Assembly (NCBI GenBank): GCA_030144725.1
Contig: JASKMD010000017.1
Span: 10,671,036 to 10,735,035, forward strand
From: Haematococcus lacustris
Lineage: Eukaryota > Chlorophyta > Chlorophyceae > Chlamydomonadales > Haematococcaceae
Length of the DNA stretch: 64,000 nucleotides
Direction of reading: 5' to 3'
Below the pieces are notes generated by a model. The model saw nothing but the letters and a program-made list of their open reading frames with translations, was not told where the DNA came from and made no database searches. This document shows, piece after piece, positions 1-12,529 of the stretch (positions within the stretch are counted from its first letter, which is position 1; each line of letters starts with the position of its first letter). Made by a program: the position numbers and the translations under genes.

Positions 1-345
1 GATGCGGCTCTTGCTCCGCGGTACTGGGCCGCTTCTTCGGAGGCATTGCGCCACTAGGCTCATATCTGCTCACACCCGCTCATACCTACTTTTACCCAGG
101 AGGCGATGTCACTCACTCTCGCACCTCCTAAGGGCACCTCTAAAGGGCACCTCCAAAGGGCACAGCCCCCCGCCAGCATTCCTGCCTGGTTTGGCTACCA
201 GCACAGCACACATCACGGCACCCCAGGTCTGGCTTCCAGCACAGCTCCAGTGGGCGCCACTTGCGTATAGCGTTGCATTGCAGTATCTGTCTAGCCATCA
301 GCCTTGCCCTTGCCTTCTCCTTTGCCCTTGATGAGCTAGGTCGTG
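1..345 (-). repeat. Dispersed repeat plus Fanzor-like C-terminal scrap
   Basis: Bases 1-135 are one copy of a dispersed sequence also found at about 7081-7260, 18731-18905 and (opposite strand) 16925-17040. Read on the minus strand it has a TATA-like run (TATAAGTA) and, in other copies, an ATG opening a short basic peptide (MPPRKR...EQEPHPIES). Bases 180-340 resemble, on the minus strand, the end of the Fanzor-like family (decayed RuvC-III box and the WRPLEL-type stretch). Both parts are too damaged to code. Confidence 0.6.
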
Positions 346-945
346 GGCGCCACTCTGCTTGGTGGTGCTCTTGCGCTTCGTCCTAGTCATTGCGCCACTA
401 GGTTTGGGACATTAGTCTGCCATTAAAATCACGGTTCATGATTGATGGATCATGGTTTTCATGGTTGATGGATAAGGTTGATCAATGGGTTGATGAATGA
501 CCAACCACTTCTGTGGCCAGCATCACGCCGTGCGATGTTGTATAAGGGACATCTGGCATTGCTTTCGTGATAAGGCACCTTTAGATGTCACCTTCCACAG
601 GTTGTCACCCGGCGGGCAGAGGCAGGCAGCAACAAGATGGCGCATGGAAGCAAACTTCTTGTCCTGTAGTTCCTTAAGACTCCGATTCCTATACCGCTCT
701 CTGAAGCTCCTTGGACCTCTGGATTCCCAAAGCCAGAGCGTTCTAGCTGCATACGGCCCCATGTGACCTTGGATGCCGTCGGTGGCGGGGAGGCGGGGAT
801 GGGTCAAGGGCAGAAAGGCACAGCCTTGGATGAGGCCATTTCTCATTAAGGGGCCTCACTAGCGCGTCCAGTCCGCACAACCCTTTGACAGCATCGTGTC
901 ATCGCATGTAGCGTGTATGTGCATCTCTATATATGTGCATTCTCG
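346..945. other. No gene recognised
   Basis: I see no credible coding exon, RNA gene or tandem array here. Short open frames on both strands show no family motif. Confidence 0.5.
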
Positions 946-1830
946 TTAATCAGCATTAGGGTCTCGACGCCCCAGTCGAGGGGGGCCGTCAGGCCAGGGT
1001 TGATCATGGCACCGCACAGTCTCGACGGTGCAACGGCAGCTCGGTGAGGGGTGGCGGCGCATCAGGGTCTTCTGGCTCTTCTGGCTCATCTGGCTCATCT
1101 GAGTCTGCTGGGTCTCCTGGGGCTTCTGCTTCCTCCACATCCTCCGGCACACCGGTCAGCACATGGCGGAGGAATGCCATCCACGCTTGCCACTAGGGGT
1201 CCTCCAGCAGGGTGCCACGCAGCTCGTAGCTGCTGGAGTAGAGGCTGTACTTGCACACCACATGCACAAACAGCTTGGACACCTCATGGGTGATGCCGTA
1301 CTTGGAGCGGGCTCCCTTGGCCCATAGCTTGACATAATGCTCTGCATAGCAACGCATAAGCACAACATGGGGAGCCCACACATGAGGAATAACAAGCCAC
1401 ACTCTTCAGAATGGGCATCACCTTGCTCTGCATAGGACACAGTGAGTTGCAATGGCCACCACTCTTAACTGGGTTGGCAAACATCTCTTGCGTGTTGACA
1501 GCCATCTGCTTGGCAAGGGCTCCGATGGTGTTGCAATCACACCAGTTCAGTTCGGATTCACTTGATGAAGCCTTTCAAGTAGCACTTGACGAACTGGAGC
1601 CTCGAGTTGGCCTGCTCATCCAGCCTATCCCTAAGCGCCTTCCATTTTGGCGACACAGGGCCTACCCAGCCCACTTTGTCACGCGCACCAGGTTTTATCT
1701 TAAGCTTGGGCTTGGGCACCTTGAGTTTGGGCTGTTTGGGCTCATCCGCGCCCTTGCGCTTCTTGCCCTTCACCGTGCTTTGTAGTAGACGGCACTTCGT
1801 GACTGTCTCCACTCTCATGAGTGTCACTCT
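946..1830 (-). pseudogene. Fanzor-like N-terminal relic
   Basis: The minus strand starts at about 1790 with a very basic N-terminus (KGKKRKG...KPKLKIK) and runs on to ...KCYLKGFIK near 1558. The frame is then broken by an indel, and the next frame carries a CNTIGALAKQ stretch that matches CNTVDDVGQK in the intact Fanzor-like protein of this window (43250-46525). A third frame (about 1402-1193) gives MRCYAEHYVKLW...LLEDP and then a stop. The homologous plus-strand start at 20757-20930 shows this is a repeated family. I infer a broken copy of the N-terminal half; the RuvC motifs are absent. The basic N-terminus could be a nuclear localisation signal. Confidence 0.55.
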
Positions 1831-1869
1831 CGCGACTTCCGATTGGACTGACGATTAGACAGGTGATTA

Positions 1870-2010
1870 CTCCAGCACAACCCACATGTTGAGCTTGCCT
1901 GTCAGCAGTTGGGAGACTGCCCTTCCCAACATATGGTGTGCAGGTGCGCCTGGTCAGTGTGGGTCGGCAACTTCCTTCAGTTCCACTCCTGGTGCATGAC
2001 ACAGGTGGGA
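1870..2010 (+). repeat. Exon-like repeat paired with the Fanzor N-terminal relic
   Basis: This stretch (peptide ...CPSQHMV, then VRLVSVGRQLPSVPLLVHDT between an AG and a GT) is repeated on the opposite strand at about 20570-20700. In both places it lies just upstream of, and divergent from, the basic Fanzor-like N-terminus. It is probably part of the same element. Its function is unknown. Confidence 0.5.
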
Positions 2011-2165
2011 CTGCTTCCCTTGCCTTCCTCGTCATCTGCAGTCCACCCTGCCCACCAACAAGGCTCTGGGGGCTGGGGTGGACGTGGGGTACACACGCAT
2101 CCCTGCAGCTGTGGCTGGCACCAGCATCTGTGCTGCAGCGCTGACAGCCATTCAAAGCGGGCGGA

Positions 2166-2276
2166 ACTGGCATCAGGGCATCAGGGCCAGCCATCATGCA
2201 CACGACTGTGTCCACGGCTTGCTGGATCACGCCCTGCGCCCTGATGGCTTGCGTTAGGACACAGCCCAGCTGCTCT
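2166..2276 (-). repeat. 110-bp dispersed repeat, copy 1
   Basis: Nearly identical to 37445-37556. The minus strand of both reads as an open stretch (EQLGCVLT.AIRAQGV.QQ, then AVDTVVCMMAGPDALMPV). It may be a captured exon; I do not recognise the protein. Confidence 0.6.
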
Positions 2277-2319
2277 ATGACCCTCACCTGAGGTCCCTGT
2301 GCAGGTGTGCTGCGCCTCA

Positions 2320-3113
2320 GTGGCCTAGGGCCCACCTTTTACCCCTTGCAAGAGTCGGTGAACATAGTGCATCGAGAGTGGAACTTTGGGGCCTGGAACG
2401 ATGGACCGGTGTATGACACCCCCCAACACATGCTCATGGCAGTGGCTAGCACCCAAGTAGACCTGGTTGGCCTGCTGGACAACCAGCCTGTAGGTGTGGG
2501 TAGGGGTGTGGGTGTGGGGTGTGGGTAGGGGTGTGGGGTGTGAGTAGGGGTAGGGGTGACTTGGTCTGGCACCTGACATCATGTGTTGCACCACCCTTGT
2601 CATTGCCATGACGTGGCACTTGTTTGACGCATTTGCCGCTGCAACACATATTACATACAGCATATATGCAGTATATGTATACCGTGGTGATACGCCTCGT
2701 TGGTGATTTGCTAACTTGGTGAAAACCAGAGAACCGGGCCCAAAGGCCCTCTCGGCACATATTTGGTGACAGCGCCTGGCTCAAACATTGAAGTGACACA
2801 TGTTTGGTGACTCTCTATTCTCAATACATATACGAAGCCAAAGGCTGCTAAGTACAACACCTAGCAATAATACATTGTCCACACATGCATTTGTCCACAC
2901 ATGCATGAAGTTATGGTGAGCTTGAGGGTGCTGATATAAATCTGGTGACAGCCGCATGCTCAAACACTTGGTGATACAATTTGGTGACGAATTGATTTGG
3001 TGAAATCACCAACAAGCCATATCACAACGGTATATAGAGACATATGTGTATACAGTATGTGCTGTGGTGCAGGCTCGACCATGTAGTATACTCCATGTCC
3101 AGTTTGGCTGTAG
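2320..3113. other. Gene-free stretch with TTGGTGA repeats
   Basis: Upstream of the first visible kinase exon. It holds G/T-rich runs (about 2485-2550) and two imperfect copies, about 180 bp apart, of a block containing TGGTGACAGC followed by GCTCAAACA (near 2766 and 2945), with several isolated TTGGTGA motifs. The first exon or promoter of the downstream kinase may lie here, but I could not identify it. Confidence 0.4.
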
Positions 3114-6100
3114 GCGCTGGCTGACCGCACCCTATTCAGCGGCGACCCCTTCAGGCCCCAGGCATTGCTGCTGGACCTGGCGACCGCCCCCACTTGCCTG
3201 AGGTTGAGCGGGCCAGGCACTCAGCTCACCCTCAGCAGCTTGGTGCTGGCCAATGCCGCGCCCCTGCTGCCCAGCCTGGTGTGCGGGGCGGCAGCACGGC
3301 AGCAGGGAGTGGCCTGCGGGCCTACAGCGGACTCAGCAGGCGAACCTGTAGCTGCCAGCCTTGATTACGTCAGCCGGGCAGTGTGGCAGGCCACGGGGCT
3401 GGCTGACCTGCGTGGTGTGGTGCCCCTGGCTCCCCTCTGCCCCCCTGACCTGGCAACCGCCCTGGGCGGCCTCACCAGCCTGCTGTGGCTGTTTGCCACC
3501 CCCCGCACCCACCCCGCTCAGCAGCCACCCCTAGCCAGCGCCCCCCTGGTGCTGCTGAACGTGACGCTGCTGCTGCCTGACCTGGAGATGCGAGCCATAG
3601 GGGAGCTGGCAGCTGGCGGCAGCACCCGGGTCAACCTGCGGCCTGACACCTTGGACCTGCTGCGCACACAGCTGGCCGGGCAGCAGGTGGGGCAGGCCAG
3701 GGGAGGTTGCATCAGGGGCCCGACCTCTGCTCCTTGTCTGCCCTGTTGCCCCTAGGGCCGACAGCTGGCCCTGCCAGGACAAGGCCAGGTCTGTGTCCAG
3801 GGTGCACTGCTGCATGCCGGCTGCTGCTGAGCCTGAGTGCCCCTGGCAATGGCTGCCGCTGCCCTCAGGTGATGCTGGCTGCCTGGCCCCCTGGAGGCCT
3901 CAAGTTCACCACCTTCTCATGGTCAGTGCAGTCCTAGCTTCAGCCCCCTTGAGCACAGTTTTTCACCTTCCCCTCCTTCGCTACGTCGTTGTCATAACTA
4001 CCAGCTACTTGCCTGCCAACGACGCCGACCTACGCCTGCCCAGCCCAGCCCCCGCTGCCCTCCTGCCGCTGCTTGTGCTGCTGGTGCTGACCAGGTTTGG
4101 CATCAGAGGCCTGGACGTCACGCTGGCGCCCTACACTGCCACCGACCCCTGGGGCAGTGGTTGGGCAGATTACCGGGGCCGGCTGCTCCCTCAGCTGGTG
4201 CCTAGCAACCTGACCACCATGGTGCAGCCTGACGGCCCTCTGCTGCTGGAACTGTCCCCTCCACCACCCAGCACCAGCCCCAGCCCTGGACTGGTGCCCA
4301 CTGCCCCGCCCCTGGGACCTGCAAGCCCTGAGACCAGCCCGCCCCTCAGCCCCCCAGCCCCTCAGCCCCTCAGCCCTACCCCCAGCATCAGCCCTGGACC
4401 CAGCTCCAGCCCCACCCCACACCTCAGCCCTGGCCCTCCGCCCCTGACCCCTGCAGCCCCCAGCCCAGGTGCCGCCTCGCCCTCCCCTCCAGCCTGCACT
4501 GACTGTGGCGTGCAGTCTACAGCCACAGCCGCCGGAGCCGCGGTGGGTGCAGTGGCGGCCTTCTTCCTGCTGTGCGGGGCGGCAGCGCTGATGCTGATGG
4601 CCCGCCGCCGCTGGGCCCTGCTGGCCAATGATGCACCTAGCTCCCCCACCGACAAGCTGTCAGCCAAGCCCCTGCCCGATGCACCTCACCTGCTAAATGA
4701 TGCCAACACGAAGGGCAACGTGGCTGGCAGCAGCTGGGACACCACACAGGCTGGCTCTTCCTACTCCCTAACCACACCCACCACCGACGACATGCTCTAC
4801 CAAGCATCAGTCGACATCATTCTAGGATCTGTTGCCATGACTGACACAACTGTAGCCGCTGACACCCCTACCCTGCCAGCCTCAGCTAGTTCACCACCAG
4901 GACCTGCAGCACAGGCAGCGGCAGCACAGGCAGCCCCTGGGCTCCCATCAGCAATGGCAGTGGACGAGGCTGCGCCCACAGCAGTGGCAATAATCAACGT
5001 GGGGGGCCGGCCGGCCCCTGCTGATCATGACTCAGGCCAGGCTGCCCAGCAACTCTGCACCACACCACCATGCGACCCACAATACACCGGGTGTCTTGAC
5101 GCACACACAGAGCCAGCCGATGTGAACGCGGTTGCAGTCTCTGGCGGTCATGCAGTGCAGCACCCACCCACACCTGGCAGCTGCAACACCCCTACTGCCA
5201 CCCAAGTGGAGCCTGAAGCGAGCCAGGAAGGGGTCCCGAGCCAGGAAGGGGTCCCGAGCCAGGCAGAGCTTGAGCAGGAGCTCCAGCTGGAGCAGCAGCT
5301 TGGCTCAGGGGCGTTTGGTACTGTCTTCCGCGGAAGATGGAAGGGCATGCCAGTGAGTGCTGCTGCAGTCTCAGTTCCGCAACTCATGCCAGCAGGTGTC
5401 ACCAAGGGCCTGCAGGGTCAGGCACTATCAGGGTCAGCTACTGCCAGGGTCAGCCACTATCAGGGTCAGCTACAAGGCTCACAGTAGTGACAGCAACCAA
5501 TGTAGTGGTGCGGGAGATGGCCTGAAGTTGAGACAATAGCCAATAGCCAATGTCCACAGAGCCCATACACAGCTGTGCTACATGGTGCTGGGCCTGGGCC
5601 TTGGGTGCTTGGTCCAGCTACCCAAGTCCTACAGCTCGCTCCCGCACGAGTCACCAAAGGCAGGGTCCTGCAGGGTCAGCCACAACCAGGGTGAGCCACA
5701 AACTCCACAGCATGATAGCAAGCATTGCTGGGGGTGGAGTCAAGGACGTTTACAAGAGCCCCTGCGGCCCTCCAGTGTACCCCTCCAGTGGCCCCTCGTG
5801 CCCAGTGTGCCAGGGCCCAGTGCCCGATGTGCCCTCCAGTGGCCCGGAGTGCACCCTGCAGCCTGCCCCTGGTGCCGCCTGTTATGGTGTGACAGGTGGC
5901 CGTGAAGAGGTTGATGTTCTCCGGCCTGCCAGGGAGCAGCAAGTCATCACAGCAGCGCCAGCAGGTGCTGCGGGAGGCGGCCCTCAGCGCTGGGCTGGCA
6001 CATCCCAACGTCATCACCACCTATGCCTACTACTTCTCCCCACTGACCCGAACCAACCAGGCAAGTAGTGGGTCCGCAACCTGAAGGGTGGTGCTTAGGG

Positions 6101-9100
6101 ATTGAGGCGGAACAGCACCTTGGCTCTCGACCGTGAGCCTTCATTGCAGTCAAACACTAATTGTGGACCACTACAAAACGGTGTTTTGTCTGTGTGGTGT
6201 TCCCATGCTCATGGCATGCACATGGCTTATACATGGCATACACATGGTCATGGTCACCTAGCACCTACACTATTGCCTGACCCCGGAGGGTTATGATGTG
6301 GAGTTGGCATGACGAACATGCACTGATGTGAGCTGATGACAGCTCAACAAAGGGGGGCCACACACTACTGTGCCACAGCGGGCTGGGTCTTGGGTTGCTT
6401 ATCTCGCAGCCGCTTGTAGCCCAGGCCTGGGTACTCCTTGCCCTTGGCTGGCAGCGCTCCCTGGTCTGGCCACCAGCATAGCTCCAGTGGCCGCCACCTG
6501 CTCTCCCCAACGCGCTGCATGTACAGCGCTGCATTGCAGTCCCTGTTCAGCCACCTGCCTGTGCTGGCTTGGCTTTGGCAGCCTTGTCCTTGCCCTTGGT
6601 GGGCTCAGCTGCCGGCTCAGCCTTGGTGCGCTTGCTGCGCTGGGCTGGCGGGGGAGTGCTGGGCCCTGGCTCTGATGCTGCTGGCTGTGTGGCTGCCCGG
6701 CTGCACGGGGGGGGCACTATTGGGTCACGCTGCTGGCTCCAGGCTGGGCGCACTAGGCGGTATTCCACTTGCCCTGGTGGGGGCTTCCAGTCTGCAGGCC
6801 TGGTGGCCCTACGTGTGCTCAGCTGCCTCTCACAGGGCTGCTGCCCATTCACTGCTGAGCTGACCCGGCTGGTGCACTGCTCATCCACAAGCACCACCCT
6901 GCCCCTCAGCTGGTCTGTGCCCTTCAGCCCTTTGCTCCTCGCGTTGTTTGCCTGGAGGGGTGCTAGGACCTGCGCTGGCATGAACAGTAGCGATGTAAGC
7001 AGCGCGGAGCTCACCGGACTGCACAGTTGCAGCGGACCACACCACGATTACGACGCACCTTGTTTTCGCGAGCTTTCAATCGGATGCGGCTCTTGCTCCG
7101 CGGTACTGCGCTTCCTCGGAGGCATTGCGCCACTAGGCTCATATCTGCTCACACCTGCTCATACCTACTTATACCCAGGAGGCGATGTCACTCACTCTCG
7201 CACCTCCTAAGGGCACCTCCAAAGGGCAAGCCTCCAAAGGGCACCTCCAAAGGGCACAGCCCCCCGCCAGCATTCCTCCCGATTGAGGCGGAACAGCAAC
7301 TGCTCACCGATGCTCCAGCCCAACCAGGTTCAGGGGTTGATCTGCCACTCCCGCTGCACGCACTTGCCAAGTTGGTCAAAGTGGTGCTAGGGAAGGGTCT
7401 GCAGCTGCCTAGCGCAGCCTGCGCAATGGTCGCAGCGGTGCGTGGCGGCTATAGCGTGAAAACAAAACACTGGGCTGCAGCCTGTGTGCCCATGCCTCTG
7501 TGTGGCGCTACCCCCGGTGTGGCCTTCGCTTCTGATCAGTGTTGCCTGTTGCAGCAGCTGTGGTTGTGCCACCTGGTGCTAAGCAGGGTGTTGATGACTG
7601 GGCCCTGTACCTGGTGCTGGAGCTGTGTGAGGGCGGATCCCTCCTGCAAGCATTACGAACTGGCAGGTAGGCTGTTCAAGTCCAAGTTGCTACATACTTT
7701 ATATACCTATATGGAGTACCATGTGTACCTTGTGTCAGCCACCAGTACTTCCACGCTTCATGCGCAAGGTTTGACACCTACTCTCTTACTACTGGTCTTA
7801 TGTGCAACCGGCCGGTCTTTACAGGATTGGGGCTTGTTCACAGCTGGTTTGCAATTGATGGCAAATCGCCCAGCTGTGGAGAGATGCAGCCAGTGTCATG
7901 CTCTATCAAGGTCCCTTGCTGTTCTTCCAATCCCACTGCATTGGCTCGCCAAGCTAGCCAGGCAATGCTCTCCACCAAAGTGTGACTGTGCCGTCAACTA
8001 AGAGTGATGCTCTCATTCAAGCGCACAAACTGCCCCCAGACCTGAGCACCTGAACAGCATCCCAGCTGCTGCCCCACTCACCAGGCACTGCCCCGCACCT
8101 CCCTCTGCTGTCGCGCCACAGGCTTTGGGACCATGCGCGCCAAGAGCCGCTGTGGGACGCTATCGTTTTCATTTTGAAGGATGTGGTGGCCGGCATGGTA
8201 TGGCTCTGCTACACACACACACACTATGCACCCCTGGCGACTTCACCACGGCATGATGTGCTTCCTCAGTGCATGATGTGCCTTCATGGCATCATGAGAC
8301 TCAGTTAATGCAGCTAGCGCATAAGGTGTGCCCACCTTGCCTTGACTGCAGGCTTTCCTCCACAGCCAGAATGCCGTGCACCGGGTGAGTGGCTTGCACC
8401 AAATGCGCAGCAGTGGCAGTAGGCCTGTTCTTTTTGGCAGCAGCTGAAGCAGCAGGGGGCAGCAGCAGCAGCAGCAGCAGCAGGGCCAGCCTTGGTCCAT
8501 CCTCCCAACCTGACTTGGACCCGTGTCCTGTAGCAGCTGGCATAGCAATGCACCTGCTCACACAGGGGGCTCAGGGAGACGTCACAGGATGCAGTAGTCT
8601 TTGACTCCGACTTTGGGTTGCTGCTATGGTGTCTAGCTGCTTCTGTGAAGGCTGTGCTGCCCCTGCTGCTGCAGGACCTAAAACCAGACAATGTCCTCCT
8701 GCAAGCCGCCGCTGACCACACTGTCGTGGCAAAGGTTTGTGCCAGACTGACTGGGCATGACCCGAGTCGTCACTCAAACACTATTACTGCCAAGGTGCCG
8801 AAGCCCATGATGCAAGCACTGATAAGCAAGCACAGCTGAACAAGCACAGCCTGACAGTGTGCCTGGCTCAACCAGTTGATGGGCCGGCATGGGACCTGTT
8901 GATGGTTCGCTTCACAGAAGTATGCATCAGCAATTAGCATGAGTGCAGGCTTCCACTGTCACTGACCTTGACAGCAGGCTGGTGGCTGACCCATCTAAGC
9001 TGCACCTGGGACCCTGGTGGCTGACCTGGCGCAGGTGGCTGATCTGGGCCTGGGTCGAGTCATGGGCCAGCATCAGACACACCTGAGCAATGCAATGGCA

Positions 9101-10966
9101 GGCACCCCTCTCTACATCGCCCAGGTGAAGGGGCGGTGCAGCGTGCGCGCTCCTGCCTTGCAGCCTGCAGGTCCCAACCTCTGTGTGCCAGCCTCAGTGC
9201 GCCACCAGCAGTGCTCTAAGTCAATGCCTTGTCACATTGCTGGCCAAGGTGTCTGTGGATGGTAGCACCTCCCTCGTCAGCCTGCAAAGGCATGATCAGG
9301 TCCCCTCACTAGGGGTGGTGTGTTGTATGTATGGAGTCATGTTCCCATGCACGTGGCATGGACGCCCACCACATGCACTATTGCCTGACCCCTATGACAG
9401 GGTTCTACCCTAGAGGTGGCATGGCAAACATGCACTAATTGCAAGTTGATGACAGCTCAAGAGGATGCACATACATTACTGTGCTACAAGCTGATGCTGA
9501 TGCTGGGCCTTGGGTGGCTGATCTGCCAACCGCTTGCCCTTGGCTCAGGGTATTCCTTGCCCTTGGCTGGCAGCTCAGGGTATTCCTTGCCCTTGGCTGG
9601 CAGCTCAAGCTCCAGGTCAGGCCACCAGCACAGCTCCAGAGGGCGCCACTTGCTCCCACCAAAGCGCTGTATGATTAGCGCTGCATTGCAGTCCCTGTCC
9701 AGCCACCTGCCTGGCTGTGGTGCTGGCTTGGCTTTTTTTAGCCTTGTCCTTGGCCTTGCCTTTGCCCTTGGTGGGCTGGGTAGGCTCAGCTGCCGGCTCA
9801 GCCTTGGTGCGCTTGCTGCGCTTGGCTGGTGGGGGAGTGCTGGGCCCTGGCTCTGAGGCTGCTGGGGTGCTTGGGTTGCCTGGCTACAGGGGGGCTGTGG
9901 CAGGATGCGGGGGGCTACTTCCGGGAAGGGCAGGGCTGAGGAACCTGTGGATGGCGGCGCATGGAATGCTCATGCGCAGGGGTAGTGCCTGTTGCATGCC
10001 TGGTGGAGCAGGGAAAGGCCCTACACACCTGGCTTGGTGTGGGGGTTGGGGGTTGGGGGGGGGGGGGGGTCCACTCACTGCGCTTGCGGCTGGGTTACAC
10101 AAAGGCGGCATTCTGCTGCTTTAACAGATTTCGAGCCAGAGCTGGGTTGTGCCTCATGAACCATGCCCCACACTCTTGTCTCTTGCCGTGCAATCTTCTG
10201 CCAGTCTGGTACCATGCTGATGTGTTGTGCGCGTGCAGGAGGTGTGGGCCACGGGCCAATTCAGCAAGGCTGGCGATGTGTACAGCTTCGGGGTGTTGGC
10301 CTGGGAGCTGCTGCATGGCATAGACGCATGGACACGACTGCAGCAGATGTGAGTGGACCCCCCCCCCCCCCCAACCCCCAGCCACTCACTGACCTGTCAT
10401 GCCCGCCCGCTTGTGGGTCCTCGCCCTCTCCCGCTCCTCATCAACTGCTCCTCCCAGCCACAGCCATGAGGGTCACATGCAGCTTAAGTACGTTCAGCAT
10501 TTGACGTCAGCACTGGCTCAGCACCTTGACCCTCACTAGGGCCTACATAGGAGTGGAGCGCTAGCACTGTGTTACATACTTGCGTGCAAACCCTCCTCGT
10601 GTAAGATACGCCTGTCCTGCTGCCATATGTCACATGATGAAAGAAAGGCGAGTACAGCTTGACGGCTCAGCAGTGTCCTGAAGCTGGTGACAAGCGCCCC
10701 TGACCACCCTGCCTGCCTGCCCTGCCTGCCTGAGCAGCACCCAGGAGCCGCGCTACCTCCAGGGCATGGAGCCGCACCCCCTCCTGTTCCGCCACGACTG
10801 GCACCCCCAGCCCAGCGCCGCTGCAACCCCCCAGGCGCAGGCTGCCGCCAGGGGGTTGAGGGACCTGGTGGACGGCTGCCTGCAGCCACAGCCCAGCGCC
10901 CGCCCCTCCTTCCAGGACCTGGAGCAATACTTAACGGCGCTGGTGGGCTGGTTGGGTGCTGGCTGA
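3114..10966 (+). CDS. Transmembrane TKL-type protein kinase (receptor-like)
   Basis: A receptor-like Ser/Thr kinase. Exons with consistent splice sites and phases: 3114-3686, about 3944-5352, 5896-6060, 7587-7666, 8122-8197, 8352-8384, 8675-8734, 9035-9124, 10239-10348 and 10738-10966 (stop 10964-10966). One or two short exons between 3756 and 3930 are unresolved, and the first exon with a signal peptide was not found. Order: a Leu-rich ectodomain, a Pro/Ser-rich stalk (4250-4500), one membrane helix (about 4530-4600), a disordered cytosolic linker, then the kinase: LGSGAFGTVFRG, VAVK, LVLELCEGGSL, HRDLKPDNVLL, DLG and DVYSFGVLAWELL. DFG is DLG, and the usual APE reads AQE across the 9124/10239 junction. 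Intron 6061-7586 begins with GC instead of GT. Two introns contain Fanzor-like debris. Extracellular ligand and substrate are unknown. The kinase call is firm; the 5' end is not. Confidence 0.87.
6200..7260 (-). pseudogene. Fanzor-like fragment inside kinase intron
   Basis: Lies wholly in intron 6061-7586 of the receptor-like kinase, antisense to it. From high to low coordinates: the dispersed leader repeat (7260-7081) with an ATG opening MPPRKRSTAEQEPHPIES and a possible donor (CAAG/GTGCGT near 7050); a RuvC-II-like box (RVVLVDEQCTSRVSSAVNG); a Pro/Lys-rich spacer; then, after a frame break, NRDCNAALYMQR and WRPLELCWWPDQG; then the shared 3' tail (about 6310-6200). The RuvC-I region is missing, so it cannot be an active nuclease. 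It resembles an internally deleted element. Confidence 0.75.
9255..9880 (-). pseudogene. Fanzor-like fragment inside kinase intron
   Basis: A second antisense insertion in the kinase, in intron 9125-10238. It keeps the Pro/Lys-rich spacer (9870-9730), the RuvC-III-like box near 9690, part of the C-terminal Lys-rich tail with a small internal duplication (9535-9605) and the 3' tail ending with the CTAGTGAGGGG motif near 9310. RuvC-I and RuvC-II are gone. Confidence 0.7.
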
Positions 10967-12529
10967 CAATGATGGTGAATGCCAGGTGAAGGGCTCAGGT
11001 CGGGTCAGGCCTGCCTGAAGTTTACCATCACACTGCTCCACTATGGTGCTCATACAGCGGTCCCTGCTAAGCCTCCTTGCTGCCATGGAGTGAAAAGGAA
11101 TGGTTTGCGGTAAGTCTTCCATGCACATGGCATGGCATGTAGTGCTATGCTTTAGAAAAGCAGTCACATGTCATGCATGCCGTGCCTAATGTTATGTTAT
11201 GTATGCAATGGTTGTTTATGCATGTCGTTAAGCACAGACATGGCATAGGCATATCAGAAGGAATAGCTACATAATAGGAACAAATGCATACCTTACATCT
11301 TAGTTTACTGGCGTTGCACTAGTGGTGGCAGCTGTCTGGGTACGCACCCCATGAATGCCTGGGAAAGGGACAGCAAGGGGGTTACCAGGTTGCTGTAGTC
11401 CCCAAGCAGCAGAGGCCTGCCATGCTCCAGCGGGCGCCACTTGCTCTACCCAATGCGCAGTCTCTGTCTACCCATCAACATTTGTGAACTTTCCAAGCAC
11501 CTTGCATTTTTTACGGTTCATAGAGTTCATAGGGTTCTTGTTTTATAGCTATAGACATGTTGTCAGCACGTGACATGCAATTACAGTGGCACAGCAGTGT
11601 GTGCAAGAGGCCTCTCTTTAAAGCTGTTGTCAGCAATGTAGGGTATAGACCTGTCACAGGGTCGGGGCGACAAGCACGTAGGTGAAAGGCACTTGTGCAT
11701 TGTGGGTGGGAAGTTTACCCCATGCAAACATTACACCACCCTTAGTAGAGTGTAGAAGTATCCGTCTCACATGGCCCACTGGGCTAATGAGAGAGGTGAC
11801 TGTAGGTTATGAATTTGCATGCCTTTGTCCACATGAGCCTCTGGCACAGACATGGTGGTGAAGGCTTCTGTGCATGGACGAGGTGATGGAGAATGAACAT
11901 GGGTTGCATGGTGCTGGGCCCAGAGTTAAAAATGGAAACTGGTATGCTGCCAGCACCTTGTTATGTGGCAGGCACCAGGCAATCACTACATGACATGGGT
12001 GTTTGCATGAGTGTGGGTGTTTGCCCTTGATGACCACAAACCCCACACCGACGGTACTTTCGTTCCAGCATCAAAACTAACAGTTGAACGCGGCATATGC
12101 GGCTAACAGCACATTGTTCCCCTACTAATGGGTAGGGGCTGTATTAACTCTATTCCGAACTGTGAATCTGAGACAAACAGCTAGTACCAATACCCGATTT
12201 CCTACCCCCACCCCCGCGAGGGTCGAGCGATGTTGGTATGAAACACATGCTCTGATGAAAGAAACAGCTTCAGCATTGCCTGGTGCACACATACTACTGT
12301 GCTACAGGCTGCTGGGCCTGGGCCTTGGGTGCTCGGTCTTGTAACAGCCTGTCCGAACTACTAGGCACCAATGGGTTGGTGCGGGCCCGGCCATCTATGC
12401 TCTGCCGGTACTCTGCAGCCCGGTGAAGCAGCTGTGTGCACTCAGCTCAGTACCGCGGAGATGTTGATGAAACAAACACCATGGTGAACCTCACATGCAG
12501 CCCCAGTTACACAGTCAGTGACAGCCCCC
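10967..12529. other. No gene recognised; small element scraps
   Basis: Downstream of the kinase stop. A short scrap near 11415-11465 and one near 12285-12345 resemble Fanzor-family C-terminal DNA. At 12105-12145 a palindrome (CCCCTACTAATGGGTAGGGG core) recurs at about 52740-52770 and 57430-57460. No coding exon with family similarity was seen. Confidence 0.45.
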
